Below, one piece after another: positions 12,701 through 21,408 of a DNA stretch of 64,000 nucleotides (positions within the stretch are counted from its first letter, which is position 1; every line of letters begins with the position of its first letter). Location of the stretch: assembly GCA_011634665.1 (NCBI GenBank), contig WAEK01000004.1:1599501-1663500 (forward strand), in the 5' to 3' direction. The stretch comes from Mortierella sp. BCC40632 (taxonomy: Eukaryota > Mortierellomycota > Mortierellomycetes > Mortierellales > Mortierellaceae). The position numbers and the translations under genes are program-made. The notes beneath the pieces are model-generated. The model had not been told where the DNA came from. It saw nothing but the letters and a program-made list of their open reading frames with translations, and searched no databases.

Positions 12701-13968
12701 ACTCTTCAATATCCTTGATCCAGTTGGAAACGTTTTCGTTTGGAAGGCCTTTGAATTCATGGAGATGGACATTTTTTAACAAAGGTATCGAAGTGGTTAG
12801 GCATAATGGAGGTGGTGGAAGGGAACTTCCTTTGCTACCATGTAACAAGGCAAGAGGAATAGGGAAGGAGAAGAACAAGGACAGGGACTAGGACAAAGGC
12901 TAGGGACAAGAAGTGAGTTACTAACTGACGTTTATTGAGAAAGAAAGAGAGGAAATAAATACTAGAGAAGATATGTAGAAAAAGGGGTGAACCCTTTCCA
13001 TGGAGCGCGGCAATGGGGGAAGAAAATTCGTGTCCGTCCGTACAGATCGAAACATTCCAGCAAGGACATTCTCAAAGAGACGCACCAAGGTAGCATACTC
13101 TTTGACAAGCAATGTCAACAACGACAACGTTGCAGAACAGATGGCCTTTGCCGAGTGGCTGCTTGAAGTAGGAAATGGAACTGCTGCAGGAACCAATTGT
13201 GGAGGAGGAACACTCTCTATTCGTCCGCCAGCCGATATATTACTTCCACCGGACTCAACATCGACCTCATTGATCAACAAAGTCTATCCCGATTTCCTTA
13301 GAAACATTGGCAACTCAGAGTATATGTTGGATCGAGCAATTCTTGCACCAAAGAATGAAGACGTTGACTCCATTAACAGAGAAATGATAGACAAGATGAG
13401 TTCTGGCAAAAGGATCTATTACTCCGCTGACGCACTCGACCCAGCAGATGACTCTATGTCTGTTCTTTTCCCCATAGAGTTCTTGAACTCTGTTAATCCA
13501 GGAAGTCTGCCTCCTCACTGTCTGGAGCTGGCGATCGGTGCACCTGTCATACTTCTCAGGAATCTTGATCCCAAAAATGGCCTTTGCAATGGAACGAGAT
13601 TAATAGTTCGAGGACTTAGACATCACTTAATCGAGGCTGAAATACTCACAGGGTCGCACCATGGCCGTCGCGTTGCGATACCAAGGATAAAACTCTCACC
13701 GTCTGACCTCAACCTTCCGGTGATAATGTTCAGAAGACAATTTCCAGTTAGACTTGCATTTGCAATGACAATTAACAAGTCGCAAGGACAAACCCTACAA
13801 AAAGTAGGCATTTATCTTCCTCACCCTGTATTTTCCCACGGACAATTCTATGTAGCTCTGTCTCGAGCAACTGAATACCGAAATGTATCAATACTTCTGG
13901 GTCAGTCTTCACTGACAACAGACTCGATGTCGACACTTAATGTAGTTTATCCTGAGCTTCTTAGATAA
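3702..13968 (+). CDS. Helitron Rep-helicase (RepHel), disrupted by an LTR retrotransposon
   Basis: Replication initiator and Pif1-type helicase for rolling-circle transposition. My exon model is 3702-3802, 3882-4049, 4139-4346, 4476-5445, 5539-7864 and 13113-13968, with GT-AG introns; the last junction is the retrotransposon, not an intron. The total is 4629 nt, a multiple of three, giving 1542 residues. N-terminus: two CX2CX4HX7C knuckles ([18 protein letters not shown]), then CRHCSAKFW and the ERLSDSS...SCC element of Helitron-like N domains. Rep: HUH motif GLPHAHIL near 5895 and the tyrosine motif [11 protein letters not shown] near 6307. Helicase: Walker [10 protein letters not shown] near 7360, Walker B VWDEAP near 7599, [10 protein letters not shown] near 7728, and after the insert INKSQGQT and YVALSRAT. 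The residues look intact, so the gene was probably active until the chromovirus inserted after MRLLSN. Confidence 0.93.
4347..4475 (+). other. RepHel intron carrying an A25 tract
   Basis: GT at 4347 and AG ending at 4475. Splicing joins ...AKFWSE to [17 protein letters not shown], the arrangement expected in Helitron N-terminal domains, and keeps the frame. A long poly-A run (about 4391-4415) lies inside, which would otherwise look like a coding break. Confidence 0.75.
7865..8131 (-). repeat. 3' LTR of the 7.9-13.1 kb chromovirus
   Basis: 267 bp. On the minus strand it holds an A/T-rich TATA-like AGTATTTATTT and AATAAA within U3/R. The polypurine tract AAGAGGGGGAG abuts it at 8132-8142. Confidence 0.92.
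8141..12013 (-). pseudogene. pol: protease, RT, RNase H, integrase, chromodomain (frameshifted)
   Basis: Reading from 12013 down: Ser/Pro-rich leader, aspartic protease with VDSGAS near 11500, RT with [10 protein letters not shown] and the catalytic YLDDLL near 10485, RNase H with VHVDSS and FTDHES, then integrase with HLGVDKTY...CHEC zinc site, [16 protein letters not shown] and the [10 protein letters not shown] glutamate. The C-terminus (about 8190-8330) is a chromodomain ([24 protein letters not shown]) that would steer integration to marked chromatin. Breaks in frame lie near 10305, 10110, 9870 and 8750, mostly in or next to homopolymers (CCCC, T6, CCCTTTT, A7). Confidence 0.92.
12051..12878 (-). 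CDS. gag of the chromovirus
   Basis: Capsid-type region with [12 protein letters not shown] and [13 protein letters not shown], typical of Ty3/Gypsy gag. The only ATG in frame lies in the 5' LTR (12878), so either translation starts in the LTR transcript or a start was lost. The nucleocapsid knuckle [14 protein letters not shown] (CX2CX4HX4C) is encoded near 12115-12155 but in a shifted frame, so one more frameshift separates capsid from knuckle. Confidence 0.85.
   Translation of the reverse strand: MFFSFPIPLALLHGSKGSSLPPPPLCLTTSIPLLKNVHLHEFKGLPNENVSNWIKDIEEYSDALSLNASQRIQGCRLLLQGNARNWVRTLTFPAVLNDNDWISFKAALEKRYSSPNTKLFARSKLYNLKQKGSVTDYINEFETLRSVLTDMSEAEAIQVFLQGLGQRLQEHFAGNPSLRQDLYTIVQVSESLDRVYQRGKQHSWEPQPKHEPARPESSNSQAEPMELDAMNMHKMSPQNKRTGKIVHASIVTNLAIKPRTVRQRKRMRREKAPSQ
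12841..13107 (-). repeat. 5' LTR of the 7.9-13.1 kb chromovirus
   Basis: 267 bp, read as identical to 7865-8131. The PBS TGGTAGCAAAGG (minus strand, 12829-12840) abuts it. The same PBS follows the LTRs at 48028 and 56399, so these families share a tRNA primer. Confidence 0.92.
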
Positions 13969-14014
13969 GAAATAAAAAAAAATCTATTTATGTCAAAGTT
14001 AAAAAAAAAAAAAA

Positions 14015-14043
14015 CCGCGAGCGGAGCCGCGGGCAACTGCTAG
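14015..14043 (+). other. Hel-1 3' terminal hairpin and CTAG
   Basis: Stem CCGCG/CGCGG with the 8-nt loop AGCGGAGC, then GCAACTG-CTAG. This is the replication terminator of a canonical Helitron. The host sequence resumes with TTTCAATT. Confidence 0.9.
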
Positions 14044-14392
14044 TTTCAATTAAAAGAGCTATCCTGTTGGTTGGAACCATTTGGGTACAAAGATATCCAC
14101 TTTGTCATCCATGAGGACTTGGTCGGTTTTGAAATACCTAAAGACGCTTCAGTATATCAATGTCATTGCTTCTCAGGAACAACATGTATCCATTGCCTTT
14201 CCGACACATCTCCATGCACTTGCAAAAAGATAAAATGCTGTAGGGAGTTTCGAATGAGAGTATTACTTTGGAGTAGACTCCCAACTTGACGAGGATACTC
14301 TACGCGAAGGCTTTAAATATGACCAAGAATATGAAGAAGAACATCCGATCATTCTCAGCGACAATTCTTAAAACGATGAAGGGAAATATTAA
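14044..14392 (+). pseudogene. Gene K copy a, 3' part
   Basis: Continuation of the copy at 1443-1801, from SIKRAI-like frames through WLEPFGYKD, GFEIP.DASVYQC and the CLSDTSPCTCKK module to ...DEGKY-stop. Internal frameshifts and substitutions mean no continuous frame remains. A poly-A run of about 18 follows the stop. Confidence 0.75.
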
Positions 14393-14523
14393 AAAAAAAA
14401 AAAAAAGACAGAGGTAAATGGCTATAGTCTATAGCGCGCTTGCTCCGACTCTTTAACCCCATTACACCTGGCTTTGTTGCCTTCCCTCCACGTCCCTTCA
14501 GAAAGTTAGAACGAGAATAAAAG

Positions 14524-14637
14524 GAATGCTACGATAGAGAGAGAGAGAAAGAAAGAAACAAAGAAACAAAGAAACAAAGAAAGAAAGAAAGAAAGAAAGA
14601 AAGAGAAAGAAAGTGAAAAAGAAAAGAGAGAGATATA

Positions 14638-14718
<81 letters not shown>

Positions 14719-14760
14719 TAGAGAGTGTGTGTGTGTGTGTGTGTTGTGTTTGAGTGTGTG
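14524..14760. repeat. Compound microsatellite (GAAA)n, A31, (GA)n, (GT)n
   Basis: Low-complexity block downstream of K. The same order of A-tract then (GA)n recurs after the other K copies (18008, 20640, 21154, 32420). Confidence 0.9.
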
Positions 14761-14853
14761 TCTACGAGATAGAGAGGGTAGGGGGAGGGATTCGAGAGAG
14801 CATTAGTAAGGTACACTCAGTCACCCACTGTCTACTCTATTTAACCTTGCTGT

Positions 14854-15546
14854 TGCAAAATAGTTTTCTAAATACGATGGTTCTAGTCAATATCTGTTCT
14901 TTCCTACATAGGATATCAGAGACTCGAAAGAGGATGGACTACTTACGATAACAGAAAAATGGGATATTTTAAGATGACCAGGATGGCACACAGGTAAACG
15001 AAAATGCTTGCTAATCTGACGAACTAATGAAAGGAGTAGTAGAAAAGGATTGACTATCAATAAAAAGGATCTTGAGGTCTTAATCCGTTGCGGATCAAAC
15101 TGAGATGGGTCCGTAAAGTCCACGCATCATGGCCGGGGGGATAAATAGACCAAATGATGGTCAAGACCATCATATGGGAGCCTTTCTTGGTTCACTTTCA
15201 CCCCTCCAACCGAGTCTCATACGTACCAATTGCTGTCGTTACTTCAATCTATATGATTACCTCCTGCCGTCACGATGGTGAGGAATCGAGGAGGAATACT
15301 AGTAGATCTGTTCGGGACAAGTGCAGGAGGAGGTCTTAGTATGAAAGGGTTGGAGGGTGAAGCATGGGTCCTGTATAAGTTCTGGAGACTTGTAGGTACC
15401 TTGAAAAATAGCACGCAGTAAGCGAAGTGCAAAGTTTTTTATGTGGAAGAAAGAAGCTGATCTTTTATTGAGAAGGGGGATGGGGCCTTTTATATCGGCC
15501 CCAAAACTCCTACCGGAAGATGCGTAAATGTATTTACTACACCGCA
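14854..15546 (-). mobile_element. Solo LTR family C, 693 bp
   Basis: Ends TGCAAAATAG / CTACACCGCA with the 4-bp TSD CTGT (14850-14853 and 15547-15550). Removing it rejoins CCTTGCTGT-TCGACTTGGG, matching the uninterrupted copies near 27870 and 32590. On the minus strand a TATA-like GATATAAAAG and an AATAAA occur near the start. It is homologous to 41117-41826. Confidence 0.85.
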
Positions 15547-15675
15547 CTGTTCGACTTGGGATCTATGGTGGCAGACCCATATCAGAGGAGCAGGGCCCTG
15601 GACACGTGCACATCACAGCAGCTATATACATTAGATAGAGCTTCCTGTGGGACAGGAAACAGAATAAATACTCAG

Positions 15676-15839
15676 CAGTGTTTCTTATCGAACAGAAAAA
15701 GTCAAGATCTCGTCTCGTTAAGCCGCGGACTCGTTTCGTTAAGCCCGTACAAATTCCCTGGAAATGGCCGTTATCGAAACGAAACGTTAGCGAAACGAAA
15801 CGAGTTATCGAACGAATTCCGTCTCGTTGAGAAACACTG
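15676..15839. mobile_element. hAT-type MITE, 164 bp, second copy
   Basis: Ends CAGTGTTTCTTATCG and CAACGAGACGG-type inverse to ...GAGAAACACTG, with the 8-bp TSD ATACTCAG (15668-15675 and 15840-15847). Inverse orientation to the 1158-1321 copy. Confidence 0.9.
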
Positions 15840-15872
15840 ATACTCAGTGTTCCTGAGACCAAGTGTCCAGGC

Positions 15873-15984
15873 ATGTCTTTTTCTCACCGACTCACATTTT
15901 CCCTTTGCTCTTCACCTTCGACTACCACGATCATCCCTATCGAGGCGTTTCCTCGCGGTAAGCCCATTCACATCACTCTTGCAG

Positions 15985-16004
<20 letters not shown>
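15873..16004 (+). CDS. Conserved small ORF near the Hel-N 3' end (MSFSHRL...)
   Basis: A short frame starting MSFSHRLT and passing IPIEAFP and IHITLAAK before it runs into a poly-A tract. Two other Hel-N copies (minus 27732 and plus 32739) keep the same frame with conservative changes (PRG/PHG, KPI/KLI). A GT...AG pair only 27 nt apart lies inside but is too short to trust. No family recognised; the poly-Lys extension is set by the homopolymer. It may be a terminal exon rather than a free-standing gene. Confidence 0.35.
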
Positions 16005-16052
<48 letters not shown>

Positions 16053-16062
16053 ACAAACAAAC
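15987..16062. repeat. A30 then (CAA)n microsatellite
   Basis: The poly-A tract passes into about 13 CAA repeats and CAAA units, and then into the K 5' region. The hairpin end of the old Hel-N is missing here, so this tract marks a junction between two repeat units. The counterpart at 19253-19315 carries A34 then (CAAA)n. Confidence 0.8.
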
Positions 16063-16403
16063 GAATAAACAAACTAAGAAGTTGCATTAGTGACAACCAA
16101 AAGGACTATGTCAATTATACACACCTTCACACTCAAACACAGAAGAGAGAGAGTGAAAATGAGGAAAGGCGATTAAACAACACGCTGTAACGCCTAATCT
16201 CTCCTATTGTACTAACACTCTCTGTGTCCACCACTTCACCTTTGTTTCCACCACCTTCTCCCCTTCATCGCTTCATGCCACTCAAGGCGAAGGAGGATAA
16301 AAGGGAGTGATATGAGACGGAGCGTGCTTTTTCACACGGCCCCTTGCCTTCTCTTCTCTTCCCTATCATCCTATCAAGCTCTCTCTCTCCTCACCTCAAA
16401 GAT

Positions 16404-17102
16404 ATGCCCTCTCATTTTGTTTACCTTGGTTCCAGCTATGGTTTGATTTGCGAAGGATGCCTTGAGGAAAATCACTACAGCCAAGATAACCCACGCTGCG
16501 CCAGCTGCAATGACCTACCTATCCATCTAGATCCAACAGAAATAGAAAGGAAGCTGCAACTTTTCGAAGTGGTCAACGTCAGTATTGTCCCTCTTTTCTC
16601 AGACTTAGAGTCCCCTCCTCCTCCGGACCCCAGATCAGCAGACAATAACATCCGACAATCAAGGCTTGAAAGAATTCGCTCCATCAATATTTCAACCTGC
16701 GATGAAAAAAGAGTGATAATAAGCTCAGACAGCCAAATATACCCATTTAGTCTTCAATTCAAAGACCTATCCAGATGGTTGGAACCATTTGGGTACAAAG
16801 ATATCCCCTTTGTCAACCACGAGGACCTGATCGGTTTTGAAATACCTGAAGACGCTTCAGTATATCGATGTCTTTGCTTCTCAGGAACAACATGCATCCA
16901 CTCCCTTTCCGACACATCTCTATGCACCTGCAAAAAGAAAAAATGGTGTAGGGAGTGTCGAATGAGAGAACGCTACTTTGGAGTAGACTCCCAACTTGAC
17001 GAGGATACTTTACGCGAGGAATTTGAATGTGACCAAGAATATGAGGAGGAACTCTATAACAGACTCAGCGACAATTCTTATAACGATGAAGGGAAATATT
17101 AA
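16404..17102 (+). CDS. Gene K copy b, intact Cys-rich Helitron-borne ORF, 232 aa
   Basis: No known family recognised. From ATG 16404 (an in-frame ATG at 16344 is possible) the protein shows ICEGCLEENHYSQDNPRCASC, a CX2CX4HX7C knuckle with one further Cys pair; then DPTEIERKLQLFEVV, VPLFSDLESPPPP, and a middle block WLEPFGYKDIPFVNHEDL. Near the end CLCFSGTTC...CTCKKKKWCREC forms a second Cys cluster, followed by an acidic Tyr-rich tail ending NDEGKY. The copy at 63262 is equally long with only a handful of substitutions, so the frame has been kept or copied recently. Its place in Hel-N elements that lack a helicase suggests accessory cargo, possibly nucleic-acid binding; that is inference. Confidence 0.7.
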   Translation: MPSHFVYLGSSYGLICEGCLEENHYSQDNPRCASCNDLPIHLDPTEIERKLQLFEVVNVSIVPLFSDLESPPPPDPRSADNNIRQSRLERIRSINISTCDEKRVIISSDSQIYPFSLQFKDLSRWLEPFGYKDIPFVNHEDLIGFEIPEDASVYRCLCFSGTTCIHSLSDTSLCTCKKKKWCRECRMRERYFGVDSQLDEDTLREEFECDQEYEEELYNRLSDNSYNDEGKY

Positions 17103-17163
17103 AAAAGACAGAGATAAATAGACAATAGTCTATAGTGTGCTTGCTCCGACTTAATATCCCCAT

Positions 17164-17382
17164 TGAAAACTCTGGGAAGTTGAAATCGGTGAGATGCGAT
17201 CAGTCTTTTTATTTTTCTGGACACAGGGCCTGTATTTTTACTGGCCCTGAGCAGTCCGCCTTCGGAGTAAAAATGCTGTCTGCAGCGTGGCTGCAGACCG
17301 CCTATAAACGTCTCCTTGGCTGTCAATTTTAGGTTCCCATCGCTATTTACTAGACATAAACATGTTGATCTACAACACCCAT
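17164..17382. mobile_element. Unclassified 219-bp insertion downstream of K-b
   Basis: Absent from the parallel copy at 20448, where CCCCATTACACACTCG is uninterrupted. A direct repeat CCCAT lies at both edges (17159-17163 and 17378-17382). Inside are hairpins such as GTCTGCAG...CTGCAGAC and a TATAAA. No coding potential; type unknown. Confidence 0.5.
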
Positions 17383-17540
17383 CACACTCGACTTCATTGC
17401 TCTCGCTCCTCCACGTCCCTTCTGAAAGTTAGAAAGAGAATAAAAGGAATAGTACGAAAGAGTGGGAGTGAAAGTGAGAGAGAGAGAGACAGAAGAAACG
17501 AATACGATGAAGGCACTGGCGGTAGTCTTTCGTCTGTCAA

Positions 17541-17720
17541 GTCCTCATCTGTTACGTCCTCATCTGTTACGTCCTCATCTGTTACGTCCTCATCTGTTAC
17601 GTCCTCATCTGTTACGTCCTCATCTGTTACGTCCTCATCTGTTACGTCCTCATCTGTTACGTCCTCATCTGTTGCGCCCTCATCTGCTGCGTTCTCATCT
17701 GCTGCGTCCTCATCTGCTGC
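17541..17720. repeat. 15-bp minisatellite, 12 units
   Basis: Unit TCCTCATCTGTTACG, eight perfect copies then four variants. It lies in frame in a Ser/Thr/Val-rich reading (SSVTS) that starts near NEYDEGTGG and ends SNDLSST-stop at 17751. The other copy (20805-20879) has only five units but keeps the same flanking frame, so the array expanded by whole codons. Whether it is translated is unknown. Confidence 0.9.
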
Positions 17721-17828
17721 AGCAACATCCAATGACCTTTCTTCAACATAGACACCTTCTCTTTACTGAATAGTATGGCGGATTGTTATTTGGCCGTAGC
17801 CATGAAAAACACAGTTGTTGTGAAACTA

Positions 17829-18020
17829 AAAGAGAGAGAAAGAGAGGTACAAAGAGTGCGCGCGCGAAAGAAAGAAAGAGAGAGAGCGAGGGAGAGAGAG
17901 AAAGAAAAAGAGACTGAGAGAGATAGAGAAGCACAAAGTGGACGCGCATGAAAGAGAGAGAAAGAGAGATAAAAGAGAGAGAGGGAGAAAAAGAGAGGGG
18001 ACGCGCGAAAAAAAAAAAAA

Positions 18021-18074
<54 letters not shown>
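17829..18074. repeat. (GA)n-rich block with an A20 tract
   Basis: Purine-strand satellite, interrupted by GCGCGCG motifs, ending with A20 and about 20 GA units. No gene visible. Confidence 0.85.
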
Positions 18075-18207
18075 TGGTTTTGTTTTTTTATCTGGAAGCC
18101 ACGACGCCGGGGAATTTTGAAGGGAGCGGTGAAAGAGATGAGAAGGAAGTGGTTGAAGGAGTTGGGGTTTTTATTTTTATCTAAACCGTCGCATTTTTGC
18201 GTGACGT

Positions 18208-18546
18208 TGTCGTGTAGTAACTGACACTGGTCGCAGTAGTTACGATTTTAGCCCTTTCCAAGAGGTGGACAACTTGGGGCTGCGGAGCCATCTGGTCTGC
18301 ATGCCCCTCAATAGATAGTAGATGAATAAATACTTGAGCAGGCTCTTGTTTGCTCCTGGTCGTTTCTTCCTTTTGTTTTTGTTCCCTGTTGACTTTGAAA
18401 GTAAGATGCGTCCACCCTTCCCCTTTCTTTTGTAGAAGCTTGATTTAGCTTTGTGCTGCCTTCCGCTCGTTTTGCAACAGGTTCAAAGGGTGTTCTAGGG
18501 TGGAAGTCGTTTAATAGTTCTGGGGTCAACTTCTAAGGGTCTATCT
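18208..18546. mobile_element. Chimeric LTR: family B 5' half fused to a family A2 fragment
   Basis: 18208-18472 matches family B (TGTCGTGTAG start, preceded by ACGT). At 18473 it changes to TGCAACAGGTTC..., the reverse of the A2 LTR at 56325-56399. It stops at GTCTATCTA, where the gene M remnant begins. Neither LTR has its other end, so this is a recombined or deleted junction. Confidence 0.7.
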
Positions 18547-18548
18547 AA

Positions 18549-18682
18549 TTATAATATCAAGTCTTGAGCTACTTGAAAAACAGCTAATTGCAGAGATGGC
18601 TCATTGTCAACTTTGTTTGAACAGACCATGTTCATTAAAAACACGCTGCAATTGCGCTATTATTACTGACAGCTTCAAATAA
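18549..18682 (+). pseudogene. Gene M copy a, 3' fragment
   Basis: Only the C-terminal part remains, from ISSLELLEKQ to the stop. It preserves the Cys tail CQLCLNRPCSLKTRCNC (CX2CX4CX5CXC) in frame, ending TDSFK-stop, which shows the correct reading of the frameshifted copy at 61957. Confidence 0.7.
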
Positions 18683-19249
18683 AATATTTTTATCACAAAA
18701 AGGTTCTTTGATTGTTGTAAAAAGAAGAGTAACCACTGAATGTGGTTGGGAAAGAAGGAGAAAAAGAGATCACGGAAGAAAGAAGGAAAGAAAAAAAAAG
18801 CCGAACTGAAAAATGAATGAGCGGGTGGCACCACCATCCCTTCTCCTTATCTTTCCCTTCTGTCAACTCATCAAGCCTTTCTACACTGTCACCCTCACTC
18901 TCTTCTATTTCAATGGAGTAGCAACTGTAGAGAAATTATAGGAGGCATAATGATCGGGATAGACCTGCCTAATAGAACAAAAGAAGTAGTATTCGGCACG
19001 AACAAGGAGAAGGAGAAGGAGAATACACCACATACTGTCAGAGAGATACACCTGTACCGCCTAACCTCTCTCCGGTTAGGCCTTTTAATAGTCGACCTCC
19101 TTTTCTCCAGCTTCTCTTTCGCATATACATATTCATAGCGATAAAAATGAAACTACACCACAAAGCGAATATGAGAGATATAGAGATGGAGGAGCTGCCA
19201 AGAGAGGGAGAGATAGACGCGGAGCAGGAGACACTAAGAGGTTGCATTC

Positions 19250-19291
<42 letters not shown>

Positions 19292-19660
19292 AAACAAACA
19301 AACAAACAAACAAACGAACAACCAAACTAAGAGATTGCATTAGTGCCAACCAAAAGGGCTATGTCAATTATACACACCTTCACACTCAAACACAGAAGAG
19401 AGAGAGTGAAAATGAGGAAAGGCGATTAAACAACACGCTGTAACGCCTAATCTCTCCTATTGTACTAACACTCTCTGTGTCCACCACTTCACCTTTGTTT
19501 CCACCACCTTCTCCCCTTCATCGCTTCATGCCACTCAAGGCGAAGGAGGATAAAAGGAGTGATATGAGACGGAGCGTGCTCTTTTTCACACGGCCCTTGC
19601 CTTCTCTTCTCTTCCCTATCATCCTATCAAGCTCTCTCTCTCTCCTCACCTCAAAAATAT
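18683..19660. other. M-K intergenic region of the repeat unit
   Basis: Nearly the same as 62289-63261. It contains A/T tracts, A34 followed by (CAAA)n at 19253-19315, and the K 5' region with the pyrimidine-rich CTCTCTCTCTCC before ATG. No gene seen. Confidence 0.6.
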
Positions 19661-20356
19661 ATGCCCTCTCATTTTGTTTACCTTGGTTCCAGCTATGGTT
19701 TGATCTGCGAAGGATGCCTTGAGGAAAATCACTACAGCCAAGATAATCCACGCTGCGCCAGCTGCAATGACCTACCTATCCTTCTAGATCCAACAGAAAT
19801 AGAAAGGAAGCTGCAACTTTTCGAAGTGGTCAACGTCAGTATTGTCCCCTTTTTTCAGACTTAGAGTCCCCCTCCTCCTCCGGACCCCAGATCAGCAGAC
19901 AATAACATCCGACAATCAAGGCTTGAAAGGATTCGCTCCATCACTCTATCAACCTGCGATGAAAAAAGAGTGATAATAAGCTCAGACAGCCAAATATACC
20001 CATTTATTCTTCAATTCAAAGACCTATCCAGATGGTTGGAACCATTTGGGTACAAAGATATCCCCTTTGTCAACCACGAGGACCTGATCGGTTTTGAAAT
20101 ACCTGAAGACGCTTCAGTATATCGATGTCTTTGCTTCTCAGGAACAACATGCATCCACTGCCTTTTCCGACACATCTCTATGCACCTGCAAAAAAAAAAA
20201 AAAATGGTGTAGGGAGTGTCGAATGAGAGAGCGCTACTTTGGAGTAGACTCCCAACTTGACGAGGATACTTTGCGCGAGGAATTTGAATATGACCAAGAA
20301 TATGAGGAGGAACTCTATAACAGACTCAGCGACAATTCTTATAACGATGAAGGGAA

Positions 20357-20363
<7 letters not shown>
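19661..20363 (+). pseudogene. Gene K copy c, frameshifted
   Basis: Almost identical in sequence to copies b and f but broken at homopolymers: CCCTTTTTTC near 19850, CCCCCTCC near 19870, CCTTTTCC near 20163 and an A14 run near 20190. Each break is a one- or few-base length change, so it is either recent decay or sequencing error. Confidence 0.8.
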
Positions 20364-20390
<27 letters not shown>

Positions 20391-20532
20391 CACAGAGATA
20401 AATAGACAATAGTCTATAGTGTGCTTGTCCGACTTAATATCCCCATTACACACTCGACCATATTGCTCTCGCTCCTCCACGTCCCTTCTGAAAGTTAGAA
20501 TGAGAATAAAAGGAATGCTACGATAGAGAGAG

Positions 20533-20567
<35 letters not shown>

Positions 20568-20637
20568 AAAAAGAAAGAAAGAGAAAGGTAGTGAAAGAAA
20601 GAGTGAGAGGGGGAAAAAGAGAGGGGACGCGCGAAAG

Positions 20638-20734
<97 letters not shown>

Positions 20735-20735
20735 T
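20362..20735. repeat. A28 tract, then (GAAA)n, A27, (GA)n
   Basis: The A tract starts on the K stop codon. The later block is the compound satellite also seen after K-a and K-b. Confidence 0.85.

Positions 20736-21408
<673 letters not shown>

Larger units (their letters stand above)
7865..13107 (-). mobile_element. Chromovirus (Ty3/Gypsy) element, full length
   Basis: Two 267-bp LTRs (7865-8131 and 12841-13107) read as identical, with ends TGTAACAAGG / CTTTGACA. The 5-bp TSD AGCAA lies at 7860-7864 and 13108-13112. On the minus strand the primer binding site TGGTAGCAAAGG follows the 5' LTR directly and the purine tract AAGAGGGGGAG precedes the 3' LTR. Order is gag, protease, RT, RNase H, integrase, chromodomain. 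Identical LTRs imply a recent insertion, yet the ORFs carry several frameshifts. Confidence 0.95.
1802..14043 (+). mobile_element. Autonomous Helitron Hel-1, complete with both ends
   Basis: The 5' end is TCTAATCATTTAAAATC at 1802. The 3' end is a GC hairpin (CCGCG 14015-14019, CGCGG 14028-14032), then 11 nt ending in CTAG at 14040-14043. Both fit Helitron termini (5' TC, 3' hairpin and CTRR). There is no TSD, and the host K gene rejoins exactly when the element is removed. It carries a cysteine-rich gene (2603-3563) and the Rep-helicase gene (3702-13968). A 5.2-kb chromovirus sits inside; without it Hel-1 is about 7.0 kb. The small Helitron at 39186-40705 shares TCTAATCA, hairpin loop type and CTAG, so it belongs to the same family. 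Confidence 0.92.

Noticed and set aside
17394..17732. Minus-strand Asp/Glu-rich ORF (DEDVT repeats)
   Set aside because: Antisense of the 15-bp minisatellite; no conserved flanking sequence supports it.
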